Shown piece after piece: positions 15,853 to 25,302 of a stretch of DNA of 64,000 bases. Origin of the DNA: Site-B1 sp963827785 (GTDB taxonomy: Bacteria > Bacteroidota > Bacteroidia > Flavobacteriales > Flavobacteriaceae). The notes under the pieces are model-generated. The model did no database searches and was not told the origin of the DNA. It saw only the letters and a program-made list of their open reading frames with translations. The translations under genes and the position numbers were made by a program. Location: NCBI GenBank assembly GCA_963827785.1, contig CAWHCT010000011.1, forward strand, positions 186,001 through 250,000, read 5' to 3'. The stretch's first letter is position 1, and each line of letters starts with the position of its first letter.

Positions 15853-16617
15853 CTATTTTTTATATCGGCCTCTTTGTTTTTCTTTATTTTTCACATAGAT
15901 CAATTTGTGCTTGCTTTTGGGACTTTCGCGTTGCTCTATTTCAAATTCTCCAATTGATTTAATAAGTGGCGTCAATTTTAAGAATCCATAATTCCTGGAA
16001 TCAAAATTAGGTCGTTTTTTCTGTAATAAACTTCCAACGTCACCTAAAAATGCCCAACCGTCATCTTCAGACACATCAGAAATAGTGGTCGCAATCAGTT
16101 TGATATCTTCTTTTGTTATTTTATCAACAGAACTTTTACCTTTTTCTTTTTCAGTTTCCGTTTCCGACTTTTCGCTTTGCGATTTTAAGATCTCAATGTA
16201 GATGAATCGGTCGCAAGCTACAATAAACGGGTTGGGGGTTTTCTTTTCGCCAATTCCTATAACCAGCATGCCTGCTTCTCTTAATCTTGTTGCTAATTTT
16301 GTAAAATCGCTATCACTCGATACCAGACAAAATCCACTAACCTTTTCTGAATACAGTATATCCATAGCATCAATGATCATGGCTGAATCGGTTGCATTTT
16401 TTCCTGTAGTATATCCATATTGCTGAATTGGAGTAATGGCATTTTCAAGAAGTAGATTTTTCCATTTAGATAAATGAGGTTTGGTCCAGTCTCCATATAT
16501 TCTTTTAATGGTTGGATTTCCATATTTGGTTATTTCTTCCATCATCTCTTTTATATAAGCAGATGGTATGTTGTCGCCGTCAATTAATACGGCTAAATTT
16601 ATATTTATTTGGTCCAT
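15853..16617 (-). CDS. NYN-domain ribonuclease-like protein with OST-HTH/LOTUS domain
   Basis: 254 residues. N-terminal NYN/LabA-type PIN-fold domain (about 1-145): AVLIDGDNIPS carries the first acidic pair, KRIYGDWTK follows, and VSSDSDFTKLATRLREAG gives the distal acidic residues of this nuclease fold. A charged linker leads to an OST-HTH/LOTUS-like domain (about 165-240; DDGWAFLGDVGSLLQKKRPNFDSRNYGFLKLTPLIKSIGEFEIE), which binds RNA in other proteins. Likely an RNA-processing or RNA-turnover factor; the target is unknown. Single gene, basic C-terminal tail (KQRGRYKK). Confidence 0.88.
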   Translation of the reverse strand: MDQININLAVLIDGDNIPSAYIKEMMEEITKYGNPTIKRIYGDWTKPHLSKWKNLLLENAITPIQQYGYTTGKNATDSAMIIDAMDILYSEKVSGFCLVSSDSDFTKLATRLREAGMLVIGIGEKKTPNPFIVACDRFIYIEILKSQSEKSETETEKEKGKSSVDKITKEDIKLIATTISDVSEDDGWAFLGDVGSLLQKKRPNFDSRNYGFLKLTPLIKSIGEFEIEQRESPKSKHKLIYVKNKEKQRGRYKK

Positions 16618-16683
16618 TTTATTAAGTTAAATCTATTTCAATAACCCTGTGAATTAGATGCTGTTCAAGATACGTATAATAAA

Positions 16684-16718
16684 CAAAAAAACCACTTCAA
16701 TTAAGAAGTGGTTTTCCT
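16684..16718 (-). terminator. Terminator downstream of htpG
   Basis: AACCACTTC and GAAGTGGTT around AATTAA, with seven A on the plus side giving a T-tract on the minus strand. It lies about 55 bp past the htpG stop codon. Confidence 0.75.
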
Positions 16719-17183
16719 ATAAAGATTCTTGCCTTAATGAAACAAGTTCAGCACAAGTCGCAGGAATGACATCTATTTGATCATCTCGTAACTTCGTTTA
16801 ATGAAATTGGTCAATTCTTCACCTTTTAATAAGCCTTGTGATAATCTTGCCAAATCTAGACTTTGATTGATCAAACGTTCTTGTTTCTTTTTGGTTTTGG
16901 TGTTTAAGATCTCACCAACCAATTCAGAATTTGTGTTCACCACCAAGATTATACATTTCTGGCATATTACCCATACCAAACATACCTCCTCCACCTGTTT
17001 GCTGCATTTCTTTCATACGACGCATAAATTCCGGTTGAGTAATCATAAATGGTGCTGCATTGCTATCCATTGCTTCTAATTGAACCATGAACTTTTCAGA
17101 AGAAATGACTTCTTTAAGTAATTCGTCTAATTTGGTTTTTTCTTCATCAGATAATTTAGAAAGCTTCGTGTCTTCTTTTTTGA

Positions 17184-17921
17184 TCAGGTTATCAATATGA
17201 TCAGCATCAACACGTGAAATGTTATATTTTCTTTAGTACTTTCCAACTTCTGGATAAGGTGACTTACAATTGGAGAGTCTAATAACAACACTTCATATCC
17301 TTTTGCTTTAGCTGCATCAATATAACTGTGTTGCTCTTCCTTATCAGAGGCATAAAGAATAACTAATTTGTCATCTTTATCAGTTTGATTCGCCTTGATT
17401 TTATTGTACAACTCTTCATAAGTATAATATTTACCATCAACTGAAGGATATAATGCAAAGGCATCAGATTTTTCAAAGAATTTTTCTTCAGAAAGCATGC
17501 CGTATTCAATGACGATCTTTATATCGTTCCATTTTTTCTCGAAATCTTCACGATTGTTATTAAAAAGTGATTTTAATTTATCAGCCACTTTTCGGGTTAT
17601 GTAAGACGAGATCTTCTTAACAGCACCATCGGCTTGCAGATAAGAACGAGACACATTCAAAGGAATATCAGGTGAATCGATCACACCACGCAACATAGTC
17701 AAGAATTCCGGAACAATACCTTCTACATTATCAGTAACATAAACCTGATTTTGGTATAGTTGAATTTTATCCTTTTGGATGTTGAGGTCGTTTGTCAACT
17801 TAGGGAAATACAGAATTCCTGTTAAGTTAAACGGATAATCAACATTTAAGATGAATATGGAATAAAGGCTCCTCAAATTGCATTGGATACAATTCTCTAT
17901 AGAAAGATTTATAATCTTCAT
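17184..17921 (-). CDS. htpG: HtpG fragment 2: middle domain and part of the C-terminal domain
   Basis: The authentic part begins at about 17845 with LNVDYPFNLTGILYFP; the N-terminal ~26 residues of this frame are out of frame and not HtpG. It then carries NQVYVTDNVEGIVPEFLTMLRGVIDSPDIPLNVSRSYLQ, the conserved middle-domain segment with the catalytic Arg loop. It loses the frame again at 17217-17219, adding about 11 non-family residues. The remaining C-terminus lies in two further frames (17216 to 16945 and 16943 to 16773). Confidence 0.7.
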   Translation of the reverse strand: MKIINLSIENCIQCNLRSLYSIFILNVDYPFNLTGILYFPKLTNDLNIQKDKIQLYQNQVYVTDNVEGIVPEFLTMLRGVIDSPDIPLNVSRSYLQADGAVKKISSYITRKVADKLKSLFNNNREDFEKKWNDIKIVIEYGMLSEEKFFEKSDAFALYPSVDGKYYTYEELYNKIKANQTDKDDKLVILYASDKEEQHSYIDAAKAKGYEVLLLDSPIVSHLIQKLESTKENITFHVLMLIILIT

Positions 17922-18684
17922 CCTTTAAATCTGCAGGTTGTTTAGTCCAGGCAGGATTTGGATTATTGATTATATCATCTACTGTAATTTTTTTGTGAGG
18001 CTCTGTAGTTTCTTTACCGTCCTTATCCTTAGTAGTTTTTGGTTTGTGGTCCGGGTCATTGATTTCCTTGGTTCCAAATTTTATTGGAATAGGCATGAAT
18101 TTGTTATATTTTAATAACAATTCACGGATTTTAGATTCCTCTAAAAAGGAAACTTCATCTTTAGAAATATGCAGGATGATCTCGGTTCCCCTGTCTTTTT
18201 TCTTTCCGGGTTTTAATGTAAATTCAGGACTGCCATCGCAAGTCCAGTGAGCAGCTGGTTCATCTTTATAAGACTTGGTGATTATCTCTACTTTACTTGC
18301 CACCATAAATGATGAATAGAAACCCAATCCAAAATGTCCAATAATTCCAGAATCTTTATCCGAGTCTTTATATTTTTCCAAAAATTCTTCAGCACCTGAA
18401 AAAGCTATCTCATTGATGTATTTTTCAACTTCTTCGGCTGTCATACCAATTCCCTGATCGATAATATGAAGTTTTTTGCCTTTTTTATCTACTTTAACTT
18501 CAATGATAGGATTTCCATAGTCTACTTTTACTTCTCCAATGCTCGTAAGATGTTTCAGCTTAAGCGTGGCATCTGTCGCATTACTGATAAGCTCACGTAA
18601 AAAGATCTCATGGTCACTATACAGGAACTTTTTGATTAATGGAAAGATATTCTCTACTGATACATTGATATTTCCCTTTGTCAT
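17839..18684 (-). CDS. htpG: HtpG fragment 1: ATP-binding (GHKL) domain
   Basis: The first 281 residues of the broken locus, from the true ATG at 18684. GHKL ATPase motifs: FLRELISNATDAT (catalytic Glu, Asn for Mg), HIIDQGIGMT, GHFGLGFYSSFMV (lid) and GTEIILHI. It runs into the middle domain and ends with two wrong residues (KC) and a TGA right after the first indel. If the reading is real, the product would be an isolated nucleotide-binding domain with a partial middle domain. Confidence 0.8.
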   Translation of the reverse strand: MTKGNINVSVENIFPLIKKFLYSDHEIFLRELISNATDATLKLKHLTSIGEVKVDYGNPIIEVKVDKKGKKLHIIDQGIGMTAEEVEKYINEIAFSGAEEFLEKYKDSDKDSGIIGHFGLGFYSSFMVASKVEIITKSYKDEPAAHWTCDGSPEFTLKPGKKKDRGTEIILHISKDEVSFLEESKIRELLLKYNKFMPIPIKFGTKEINDPDHKPKTTKDKDGKETTEPHKKITVDDIINNPNPAWTKQPADLKDEDYKSFYRELYPMQFEEPLFHIHLKC

Positions 18685-18766
18685 GATTTGTAGTATTTAA
18701 ATTTTAATAGTTTTCTAGGATAGGACAACAAAAATGCCAATTACTTAAAAGTGACAAACTGACATT

Positions 18767-18796
18767 AAAAAAACCGCCTATTGGCGGTTTTTAATT
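18767..18796 (-). terminator. Terminator after the S9 peptidase gene
   Basis: AAAAACCGCC and GGCGGTTTTT around TATT immediately follow the minus-strand peptidase stop codon, with a T-run on minus. Confidence 0.85.
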
Positions 18797-18797
18797 C

Positions 18798-21230
18798 TTA
18801 ATTGGTTCCTTCTTGCTCTATAATTCTGTTCTTGACGTGTTTCTCTAGCCACTGATCTTGTTCCCAAAGCATGTGCAATACGGATTCTTTTGCCCGGTAT
18901 CCATGGCTTTCTTTTGGCAGCATAACTAATCTTACAGGAGCTCCAAGTCCTTTTAGAGCATTAAAATAACGTTCGCTTTGCAAAGGATAAGTGCCAGAGT
19001 TATTGTCCGCTTCACCATGGATTAAAAGTAAAGGTGTCTTCATTGTGTCACAATGCATAAATGGAGACATGTTATAATAAATTTCTGGTGATTCCCAGTA
19101 ATTTCGTTCTTCACTTTGAAACCCAAAAGGGGTCAATGTCCTGTTATAAGCTCCGCTTCTTGCAATTCCAGCAGCAAATAAATCTGAATGCGAAAGCAAA
19201 TTAGCCGTCATAAACGCTCCATAGGAGTGACCTCCAACCGCTACTTTATTTTTATCGATATAGCCTAAATTGTCAACAGCATCAATGGCAGCTTTGGCAT
19301 TAGATACTAGTTGTTTAATAAATGTATCATTAGGTTCTTCATCACCTTCACCAACAATAGGGAATGATGCATCATCTAATATGACATAGCCTTTGGTTGC
19401 CCAATAAACAGGAGAGCCATACCAAGGGTAAGTAAATTCATTAGCACTTTTTGTGTTTTGTCCTGCACTGCTTTTGTCTTTGAATTCTTCAGGGTAAGCC
19501 CACATGATCATTGGGTATTTATTACCTTCTTCATAGTTTGTTGGCAGATATAGTGTTCCAGACAACTCCAATCCATCTTCACGGTTGTATTTAATGACTT
19601 CTTTGTGAACATTTTGAATGCTGCTAAAAGGATTCTCAAATTGAGTTAACGGAATGGGAGCAATCCTTTTTTTAATGTTTCGAACATAGTAATTGGGATA
19701 GTCTGTTTTCGATTCTATTCTGACTAAAATTTCTCCTTTATTCATGTCGATAGCTGATGAGATACTTTCAACCTTATCTGTAAAACTTGATTGATAAAGG
19801 CGTTTGGTATTTTTAGTGTTAAGATCAATTTCATCTACAAATGGAAATTTCCCTTTCTCGCTATAACCGTCACCAATTAAAAATGCTTTATTCCTTACAA
19901 ACTCTAATGTATATCTATCGAACTGGTTTCGCTTGGTGACAAAAGATCCCGGATCACTGTATATGTCTTGATAATTCCTATCAAATATTACTACAGGCTC
20001 TTTTTTATTGTTTGATGGGCTAAAGACATAAGTTTTCCTGTTTCTGGTATTCCACCAATAATCATAGGCAATTGCCAATTCACCATTACCCCAATCTATT
20101 CCCCTAAATCGCCCAATAGTTTTTAACAATAGTGTTCCTTCTGCTTTAAAAGGTGCATCCAACTGATAAACTTCATCACGATAAGGTACCTCATTGGCAG
20201 GATCACCTTCATCCAAAGCTTCAGCCCAAACAATGGTAGCTGGTTTATCATCTCGCCAGGAAATATTTCTTTTTCCTTTTCTAACTGCCATAAATCCTTT
20301 AGGAAGATCTTCTATTAGAGGTACTTCTAAAACCGTATTAACTAAGTTGGCATTTTGGTCATAAATTGCTGTTTTTGACGGGAATCTTCTGTAAGGCACC
20401 AAATAAGAAAAGGGTTTTTGTATGGTTGTGATCATTATGTAATTACCGTCAGGAGAAAATGACATACTTCTGTACATATCACTTTTCATCCATAATTGAG
20501 AAGTACCGTTAAGATCAATTTTATGTATTTCTGAAAGTACCAATTGTTCAAAATTATGTTCATCAGTCGGATTTTTTAACAGATCCTGATAAGTTCTGTT
20601 TTGAGCTTTTACACCTGCTTCACTTATTGAAACGGTTGGCCCGGTAGGGATAGCAGTTTTAGTATCAATAAGCTCTTTTTTCTCCTTAGATATCGTCTTA
20701 ATTAAAATTGAATTATTATCTTTTAACCATGCAAAAGGTTGACCTGTATTGGCATTCAAATTGGGATCAGTCAATCGTTTGGCCGATTTAGATTCTATAT
20801 CCAACAACCATAATTCTACACCATTATTTACTGTATTTGTAAAGGCTGCCATTTTTTGGTTTGGCGACCATGAAAAATTGGCAAATCTTCCATTTTTAGG
20901 TAATCCTTCTACATCACTTTCAATACCCTTTCTCCCTGTTCGCACTTTAAAATCTATATAATATCTTTGTCTGCTATTGATGTTGGTCTTTGGATTTATT
21001 CGGAGTCCACCCAATCGCATTTCTATTTCAGACAACTCATCTATGCTCTTAAAATTACTTCGGTATAGAAAGATCATATTTTCACCTTCACTATCCATCC
21101 TAATTGATGGAGCTAAAGGAGCTTCGGCTAATTCTAGAATTTCTTTTGACGGTTTTTGATAGGTAACGTTATCTTGTGAAAAGCCCAAAGAACTCAAGAT
21201 AAGAACGGCTAATAGGAGAAGTTTTTTCAT
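18798..21230 (-). CDS. Exported prolyl-oligopeptidase-family S9 peptidase (S9D glutamyl-endopeptidase-like)
   Basis: 810 residues: signal peptide (MKKLLLLAVLILSSLGFSQ), a long beta-propeller region (about 30-560) and an alpha/beta hydrolase catalytic domain. The triad is Ser669 (GGHSYGAFM), Asp742 (HGEADNNSG) and His776 (KESHGYR). GAYNRTLTPFGFQSEERNYWESPEIY is typical of the S9D branch that includes chloroplast glutamyl endopeptidase, so cleavage after acidic residues is plausible but inferred. Likely periplasmic peptide degradation. Transcribed alone on minus, upstream of htpG. Confidence 0.9.
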   Translation of the reverse strand: MKKLLLLAVLILSSLGFSQDNVTYQKPSKEILELAEAPLAPSIRMDSEGENMIFLYRSNFKSIDELSEIEMRLGGLRINPKTNINSRQRYYIDFKVRTGRKGIESDVEGLPKNGRFANFSWSPNQKMAAFTNTVNNGVELWLLDIESKSAKRLTDPNLNANTGQPFAWLKDNNSILIKTISKEKKELIDTKTAIPTGPTVSISEAGVKAQNRTYQDLLKNPTDEHNFEQLVLSEIHKIDLNGTSQLWMKSDMYRSMSFSPDGNYIMITTIQKPFSYLVPYRRFPSKTAIYDQNANLVNTVLEVPLIEDLPKGFMAVRKGKRNISWRDDKPATIVWAEALDEGDPANEVPYRDEVYQLDAPFKAEGTLLLKTIGRFRGIDWGNGELAIAYDYWWNTRNRKTYVFSPSNNKKEPVVIFDRNYQDIYSDPGSFVTKRNQFDRYTLEFVRNKAFLIGDGYSEKGKFPFVDEIDLNTKNTKRLYQSSFTDKVESISSAIDMNKGEILVRIESKTDYPNYYVRNIKKRIAPIPLTQFENPFSSIQNVHKEVIKYNREDGLELSGTLYLPTNYEEGNKYPMIMWAYPEEFKDKSSAGQNTKSANEFTYPWYGSPVYWATKGYVILDDASFPIVGEGDEEPNDTFIKQLVSNAKAAIDAVDNLGYIDKNKVAVGGHSYGAFMTANLLSHSDLFAAGIARSGAYNRTLTPFGFQSEERNYWESPEIYYNMSPFMHCDTMKTPLLLIHGEADNNSGTYPLQSERYFNALKGLGAPVRLVMLPKESHGYRAKESVLHMLWEQDQWLEKHVKNRIIEQEGTN

Positions 21231-21439
21231 ATATTCAAAAATTAATTAACATTTGTAAAGCTAATTATTTACATGGAAACCTGCTAATAAAAGAAAGTTA
21301 AAGGTGAACGATCAGCCAAGTAAAATTTTGAAATCGGATTTATTTTTAGTTGCTTTGTTATTCAGGTAAAAGATTTAGAAAATATTCAATAAAAAGTTGG
21401 ATGGAAATGATTAAATTACCTTTATAAAATTTCTCACTT

Positions 21440-22447
21440 ATGTATAATTCGAAAATAATTGGACTCGGAAAGTATCTTCCGGATAATGTTGTAACCAATG
21501 ATGATCTGTCAAAAATAATGGATACCAATGACGAATGGATCCAGGAACGCACAGGAATTAAGGAAAGAAGATGGATCAAAGAAGGAACCAACGATTCTTC
21601 AGCCGTTATGGGAGCAAAGGCAGCCAGAATTGCTATTGAGCGTTCCGGATTGACCAAAGATGATATAGATTTTATTGTTTTTGCAACTTTAAGCCCTGAT
21701 ATGTATTTTCCAGGTTGTGGTGTTCAAATCCAGGATATGCTGGATATGAGAACAGTTGGAGCGTTGGATGTGAGAAACCAATGTTCTGGTTTTGTTTATG
21801 GAATATCTGTGGCAGACCAGTTTATAAAAACGGGCATGTACAAAAATATTCTAGTCATTGGGGCTGAATATCATTCCGGTGGATTAGAGAAATCTACTCG
21901 AGGAAGGGGAGTGACTGTTATTTTTGGAGATGGAGCGGGTGCAGCTGTGCTGACAAGAGAGGAGGATAAAACCAAGGGAATTCTTTCAACTCATTTGCAT
22001 TCTGAAGGAAAACATGCCAAAGAATTGGTTGTAGAAGGGCCAAGTATCATGCATTGGGTCCCTGAAATCCTTGAAGCCAACGATCCTGATGATGTGTCAT
22101 ACTATCCTTATATGAATGGCACTTTTGTGTTCAAACATGCAGTTGTGAGGTTTAGTGAAGCCATCATGGAAGGCTTAAAAACCAATAATTTAAAGAAAGA
22201 AGATATTGATATGCTGATTCCTCATCAGGCTAATTTGAGAATTTCTCAATTCATTCAAAAGAAATTTGGTTTAAGTGATGATCAGGTTTTTAATAATATC
22301 CAAAAATACGGAAATACTACTGCGGCATCTATACCAATAGCTTTAACTGAAGCTTGGGAACAAGGAAAAATAAAGGAGGGAGATAAGGTTGTTTTAGTCG
22401 CCTTTGGTAGTGGATTTACGTGGGGAAGCGTCATTATTAATTGGTAA
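21440..22447 (+). CDS. 3-oxoacyl-ACP synthase III (FabH-like ketoacyl synthase)
   Basis: 335 residues. Starts fatty-acid (or a specialised acyl) chain synthesis by condensing acyl-CoA with malonyl-ACP. The catalytic triad is Cys115 (RNQCSGF), His262 (IPHQANLR) and Asn292 (YGNTTAASIP). GDGAGAAVL and the C-terminal FGSGFTWGSVIINW agree with KAS III. Bacteroidota usually carry several FabH paralogs, and this one is not beside plsX or rpmF, so I do not assign fabH outright. Single gene with its own terminator. Confidence 0.9.
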   Translation: MYNSKIIGLGKYLPDNVVTNDDLSKIMDTNDEWIQERTGIKERRWIKEGTNDSSAVMGAKAARIAIERSGLTKDDIDFIVFATLSPDMYFPGCGVQIQDMLDMRTVGALDVRNQCSGFVYGISVADQFIKTGMYKNILVIGAEYHSGGLEKSTRGRGVTVIFGDGAGAAVLTREEDKTKGILSTHLHSEGKHAKELVVEGPSIMHWVPEILEANDPDDVSYYPYMNGTFVFKHAVVRFSEAIMEGLKTNNLKKEDIDMLIPHQANLRISQFIQKKFGLSDDQVFNNIQKYGNTTAASIPIALTEAWEQGKIKEGDKVVLVAFGSGFTWGSVIINW

Positions 22448-22461
22448 AAATCATAAAATAT

Positions 22462-22498
22462 AAAAAAAGCCAAAACTATATGTTTTGGCTTTTTTTTG
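22462..22498 (+). terminator. Terminator after the FabH-like gene
   Basis: AAGCCAAAAC and GTTTTGGCTT stem, flanked by A and followed by a run of eight T. Confidence 0.9.
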
Positions 22499-22607
22499 CT
22501 ATTAATCAATTAAATACTAACTATTGTTATAGGTTTTTATCGAGTTGTAAATAATTGACTATTATTACATTGAAAACGATAATTTATTAAATTTATTATA
22601 TAGAAAT

Positions 22608-22641
22608 CAAAAACCCAAAGCCAAAAGCTTTGGGTTTTCTA
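22608..22641. terminator. Second, orphan terminator-like hairpin
   Basis: AAAACCCAAAGC and GCTTTGGGTTTT around CAAAA, 110 bp after the FabH terminator and about 180 bp before the next gene. No coding region lies between the two hairpins, so a short untranslated transcript (22499-22640) or a regulatory leader is possible. The rest of 22499-22822 is AT-rich with no gene I can support. Confidence 0.5.
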
Positions 22642-22822
22642 TTAATAACCACATTAACACTAACCATCAACTATTATGCAGGTTATTAAATTCTTATATC
22701 GTGTTTTAAATCGTAAAGTCAATTTACTTTTCTTTCAATTTTGTTCTTGCGTACTTATTAATAGACGAGTATTTTTACCAAGTGTTACAACTAATATTGG
22801 CACTTAACTCCCTTTTAACAAA

Positions 22823-23185
22823 ATGACAAAAAAAACCCTCGTACTTGGAGCTTCTTTAAAATCTCAACGATATTCAAATTATGCGATAGAAAGTCTTATT
22901 GACAATAAACATGATGTCCTGGCTATAGGTTCAAAAAGGGGTAATGTTGCAGGGATAACTATAGAAACCGAATTTTTACCATATAAAAACATTGATACCA
23001 TTTCAATTTACTTGAACACAAAAATGCAAAAACCATTTTATAACTACATATTATCTCTGAAACCCAAACGAGTTATCTTTAATCCGGGAACAGAAAATCC
23101 GGAACTCTATTCAATTCTCAAAGAAAAGAATATACCTTATGAGGAATCCTGCACTCTTGTATTACTTGCGACGGATCAATATTAG
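22823..23185 (+). CDS. CoA-binding (Rossmann) domain protein
   Basis: 120 residues, CoA_binding_2 family: VLGASLKSQRYSNYAIESLIDNKHDVLAIGSKRGNVAG is the nucleotide-binding half, and KRVIFNPGTENPELYSILKEKNIPYEESCTLVLL is the closing half with the FNPGTEN motif. Members are related to the CoA-binding part of succinyl-CoA synthetase, and their physiological role is unsettled. The 3' end overlaps the convergent symporter gene by 24 bp, so the two share their ends without a terminator. Confidence 0.88.
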   Translation: MTKKTLVLGASLKSQRYSNYAIESLIDNKHDVLAIGSKRGNVAGITIETEFLPYKNIDTISIYLNTKMQKPFYNYILSLKPKRVIFNPGTENPELYSILKEKNIPYEESCTLVLLATDQY

Positions 23186-24598
23186 ACCAAAGAAAGTTAA
23201 AAATCCGTTCAAAATCAGAATGAAAAATCCAAATTCAAATCCAACCCATTTTAAACTATTTACACTTATGATATAAGATAAGACAGGAGATAATATGGCA
23301 ATAAGAGGCACTAATTTATCCCTAACCTGCCATTTTGAGAATAATCCAAAGGCATAAAGTCCTAAAAGCGGACCATAGGTATATCCCGCAAAAACAAAAA
23401 GTTTGGCAATAACACTTTCGTCTTTTATGAGGTATTTAAAGGATACTATTACAAGGATAAGAACAAAGGAAATAAGAATATGAATCTGCTTTCTTACCTT
23501 AACTTGTTTTTCTTTATCATATTTTTTTTCAATATCCAATATATCAATGCTAAATGATGTAGTCAGAGATGTTAAAGCGCTATCTGCACTGCTATAGGCT
23601 GCTGCAATCAATCCGAGTAAGAAAAATACAAAAACTCCAAATCCTAAATGGTTTTTTGCTAATATTGGAAAAAGATCGTCTTTGTGCGCATCAATTCCAT
23701 TTTGTTGAGCATAAACTGTCAATAGAAGTCCTAAACTTAAAAATATAAAATTCACTATTGTCAATACAATTGTGAACCAAAACATATTCTTTTGGGCATC
23801 TTTTAGGCTTCTGCAGGTCAGGTTCTTTTGCATCATATCCTGATCCAATCCAGTCATTACAATTGCGATAAACGCACCTGAAATGAATTGTTTCCAGAAA
23901 TAAGTGCCGGACTTATAATCGTCAAAAAAGAAGATCTTACTCAGGTCGCTGTCCAAAATATAACCCAGTAAATTTCCTTCTGAAATATTTAGTTCATCAC
24001 TTACAAAATAAATAGCAACACCAACCGCAACAAGCATAAAAAGAGTCTGTAAGGTATCGGTCCAGACTATGGTTTTTATTCCCGATTTAAAAGTATACAA
24101 CCAAATAAGTAAAACAGTAATGGTTACTGTTTGCCAAAATTCAACTCCCAGTTCATCAAATAGAATGATCTGAAGGACATTTGCAACCAGATACAATCTA
24201 AAACTGGCGCCTACAACTCGCGAGATTAAAAAGAATGAAGCTCCTGTTTTATATGAAAAATTTCCGAATCTTTCCTCTAAATAAGTATAAATTGATGTAA
24301 GATTAAGCCGATAATATAATGGCAGAAGAACAGTTCCAATGACCAGATATCCAATGATATATCCAAGAACTACCTGCATGTAACTAAACTGGGAGGCTTC
24401 AATCCATCCTGGAACAGAAATAAAAGTAACACCAGATAGGGAAGCACCTATCATTCCAAAGGCCACTACATACCAAGGTGATTGCTTATTAGCCTTGAAA
24501 AAGGCATCATTTCCTGATCTTTTTCCTGTAAAATATGAGATTAAAATAAGCAACCCAAAATAGGAGGCTATCAATAGAATAATCTGAGTTGCGTTCAT
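23162..24598 (-). CDS. Sodium:solute symporter (SSS family)
   Basis: 478 residues with about 13 transmembrane segments. SSS hallmarks: FGMIGASLSGVTFISVPGWIEASQFSYMQVVLGYIIGYL near the start, TYLEERFG, RVVGASFRLYLVANVLQ and the YSSADSALTSLTTSFSIDIL segment with Na-site serines. Imports an organic solute with sodium; in Bacteroidota related proteins carry sugars, sialic acid, proline or pantothenate, and the sequence does not let me choose. Transcribed alone, divergent from recR. Confidence 0.9.
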   Translation of the reverse strand: MNATQIILLIASYFGLLILISYFTGKRSGNDAFFKANKQSPWYVVAFGMIGASLSGVTFISVPGWIEASQFSYMQVVLGYIIGYLVIGTVLLPLYYRLNLTSIYTYLEERFGNFSYKTGASFFLISRVVGASFRLYLVANVLQIILFDELGVEFWQTVTITVLLIWLYTFKSGIKTIVWTDTLQTLFMLVAVGVAIYFVSDELNISEGNLLGYILDSDLSKIFFFDDYKSGTYFWKQFISGAFIAIVMTGLDQDMMQKNLTCRSLKDAQKNMFWFTIVLTIVNFIFLSLGLLLTVYAQQNGIDAHKDDLFPILAKNHLGFGVFVFFLLGLIAAAYSSADSALTSLTTSFSIDILDIEKKYDKEKQVKVRKQIHILISFVLILVIVSFKYLIKDESVIAKLFVFAGYTYGPLLGLYAFGLFSKWQVRDKLVPLIAILSPVLSYIISVNSLKWVGFEFGFFILILNGFLTFFGLILIRRK

Positions 24599-24678
24599 AT
24601 GAATTGAATTCCGCAGCTAAAAATACAAATTACAATATTATATAACATTCTTAATTCAAAAATTGTAAATTCGCAGCA

Positions 24679-25296
24679 ATGGAATTCTCTTCAAAATTAT
24701 TGGAAAATGCCGTGAATGAAGTGTCGCAATTACCTGGTATTGGAAAGCGTACAGCATTGCGTTTGGTTCTGCATTTATTGCATCAGCCAAAGGAGCAAAC
24801 CAATCACTTGGCAGATGCATTGAAAGCGCTTCGGAGTGAAATTAAATTCTGTAAAAGTTGCAATAACATAAGTGATTTAGAGATCTGTGAGATATGTTCA
24901 AATCCCAACAGAAATGAAGAGATCATTTGTGTTGTAGAGGATGTTAGAGATGTGATGGCAATTGAAAATACTAGTTCTTTTAAAGGATTGTATCATGTTT
25001 TAGGAGGGAAAATTTCACCTATGGATGGAATTGGTCCAAATGAATTGAATATCACTTCATTAGTCGATAAGGTAAAAGAGGGTAAAATAAAGGAAATCAT
25101 TTTTGCGCTTAGTTCAACTATGGAAGGAGATACAACCAATTTTTATATCTATAAACAAATACAGGATTTTGACGTTATTACTTCAACTATAGCAAGAGGA
25201 ATCTCGGTAGGTGATGAACTGGAATATGCAGATGAAATTACTTTGGGAAGAAGCATATTGAACAGAATTCCTTTTGAATCATCCTTAAAATCGTAG
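24679..25296 (+). CDS. recR: Recombination protein RecR
   Basis: 205 residues. DNA-clamp protein of the RecFOR pathway, loading RecA at gaps. In order: helix-hairpin-helix LPGIGKRTALRL (18-29), C4 zinc finger Cys58/Cys61/Cys70/Cys73, a TOPRIM domain (about 81-178; CVVEDVRDVMAIE, GKISPMDGIGP, IIFALSSTMEGDTTNFYI) and the C-terminal IARGISVGDELEYADEITLGRSI. The length is normal. A glycosyltransferase gene starts 6 bp downstream. Confidence 0.96.
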   Translation: MEFSSKLLENAVNEVSQLPGIGKRTALRLVLHLLHQPKEQTNHLADALKALRSEIKFCKSCNNISDLEICEICSNPNRNEEIICVVEDVRDVMAIENTSSFKGLYHVLGGKISPMDGIGPNELNITSLVDKVKEGKIKEIIFALSSTMEGDTTNFYIYKQIQDFDVITSTIARGISVGDELEYADEITLGRSILNRIPFESSLKS

Positions 25297-25302
25297 GCAT
25301 TT

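Larger units (their letters stand above)
16773..18684 (-). pseudogene. htpG: htpG (Hsp90 chaperone), interrupted by three one-base frameshifts
   Basis: The locus encodes a full-length HtpG in order: ATP-binding domain, middle domain and C-terminal dimerisation domain, but in four frame segments. Breaks: an extra base in the A-run at 17845-17847 (CTTAAATGTTGAT; removing one A restores HLNVDYPFN); a missing base at 17217-17219 (adding one restores ITFSRVDADHIDN); an extra base at 16943-16944 (removing one restores MYNLVVNTNSELVGEILN). With these changes it reads as an ordinary Flavobacteria HtpG of about 630 residues ending FIKRSYEMIK. Either sequencing error or a recent pseudogene; the former is likelier because all flanking sequence is well conserved. 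Confidence 0.9.

Noticed and set aside
21358..21657. 99-residue minus-strand frame overlapping the start of the FabH-like gene
   Set aside because: Antisense to conserved ketoacyl synthase sequence, composition unlike a real protein, and no supporting start context.
22495..22510. 16-bp sequence repeated at 47843-47858 just after another terminator
   Set aside because: In AT-rich DNA of this length about one such match is expected by chance, and no further structure is shared.
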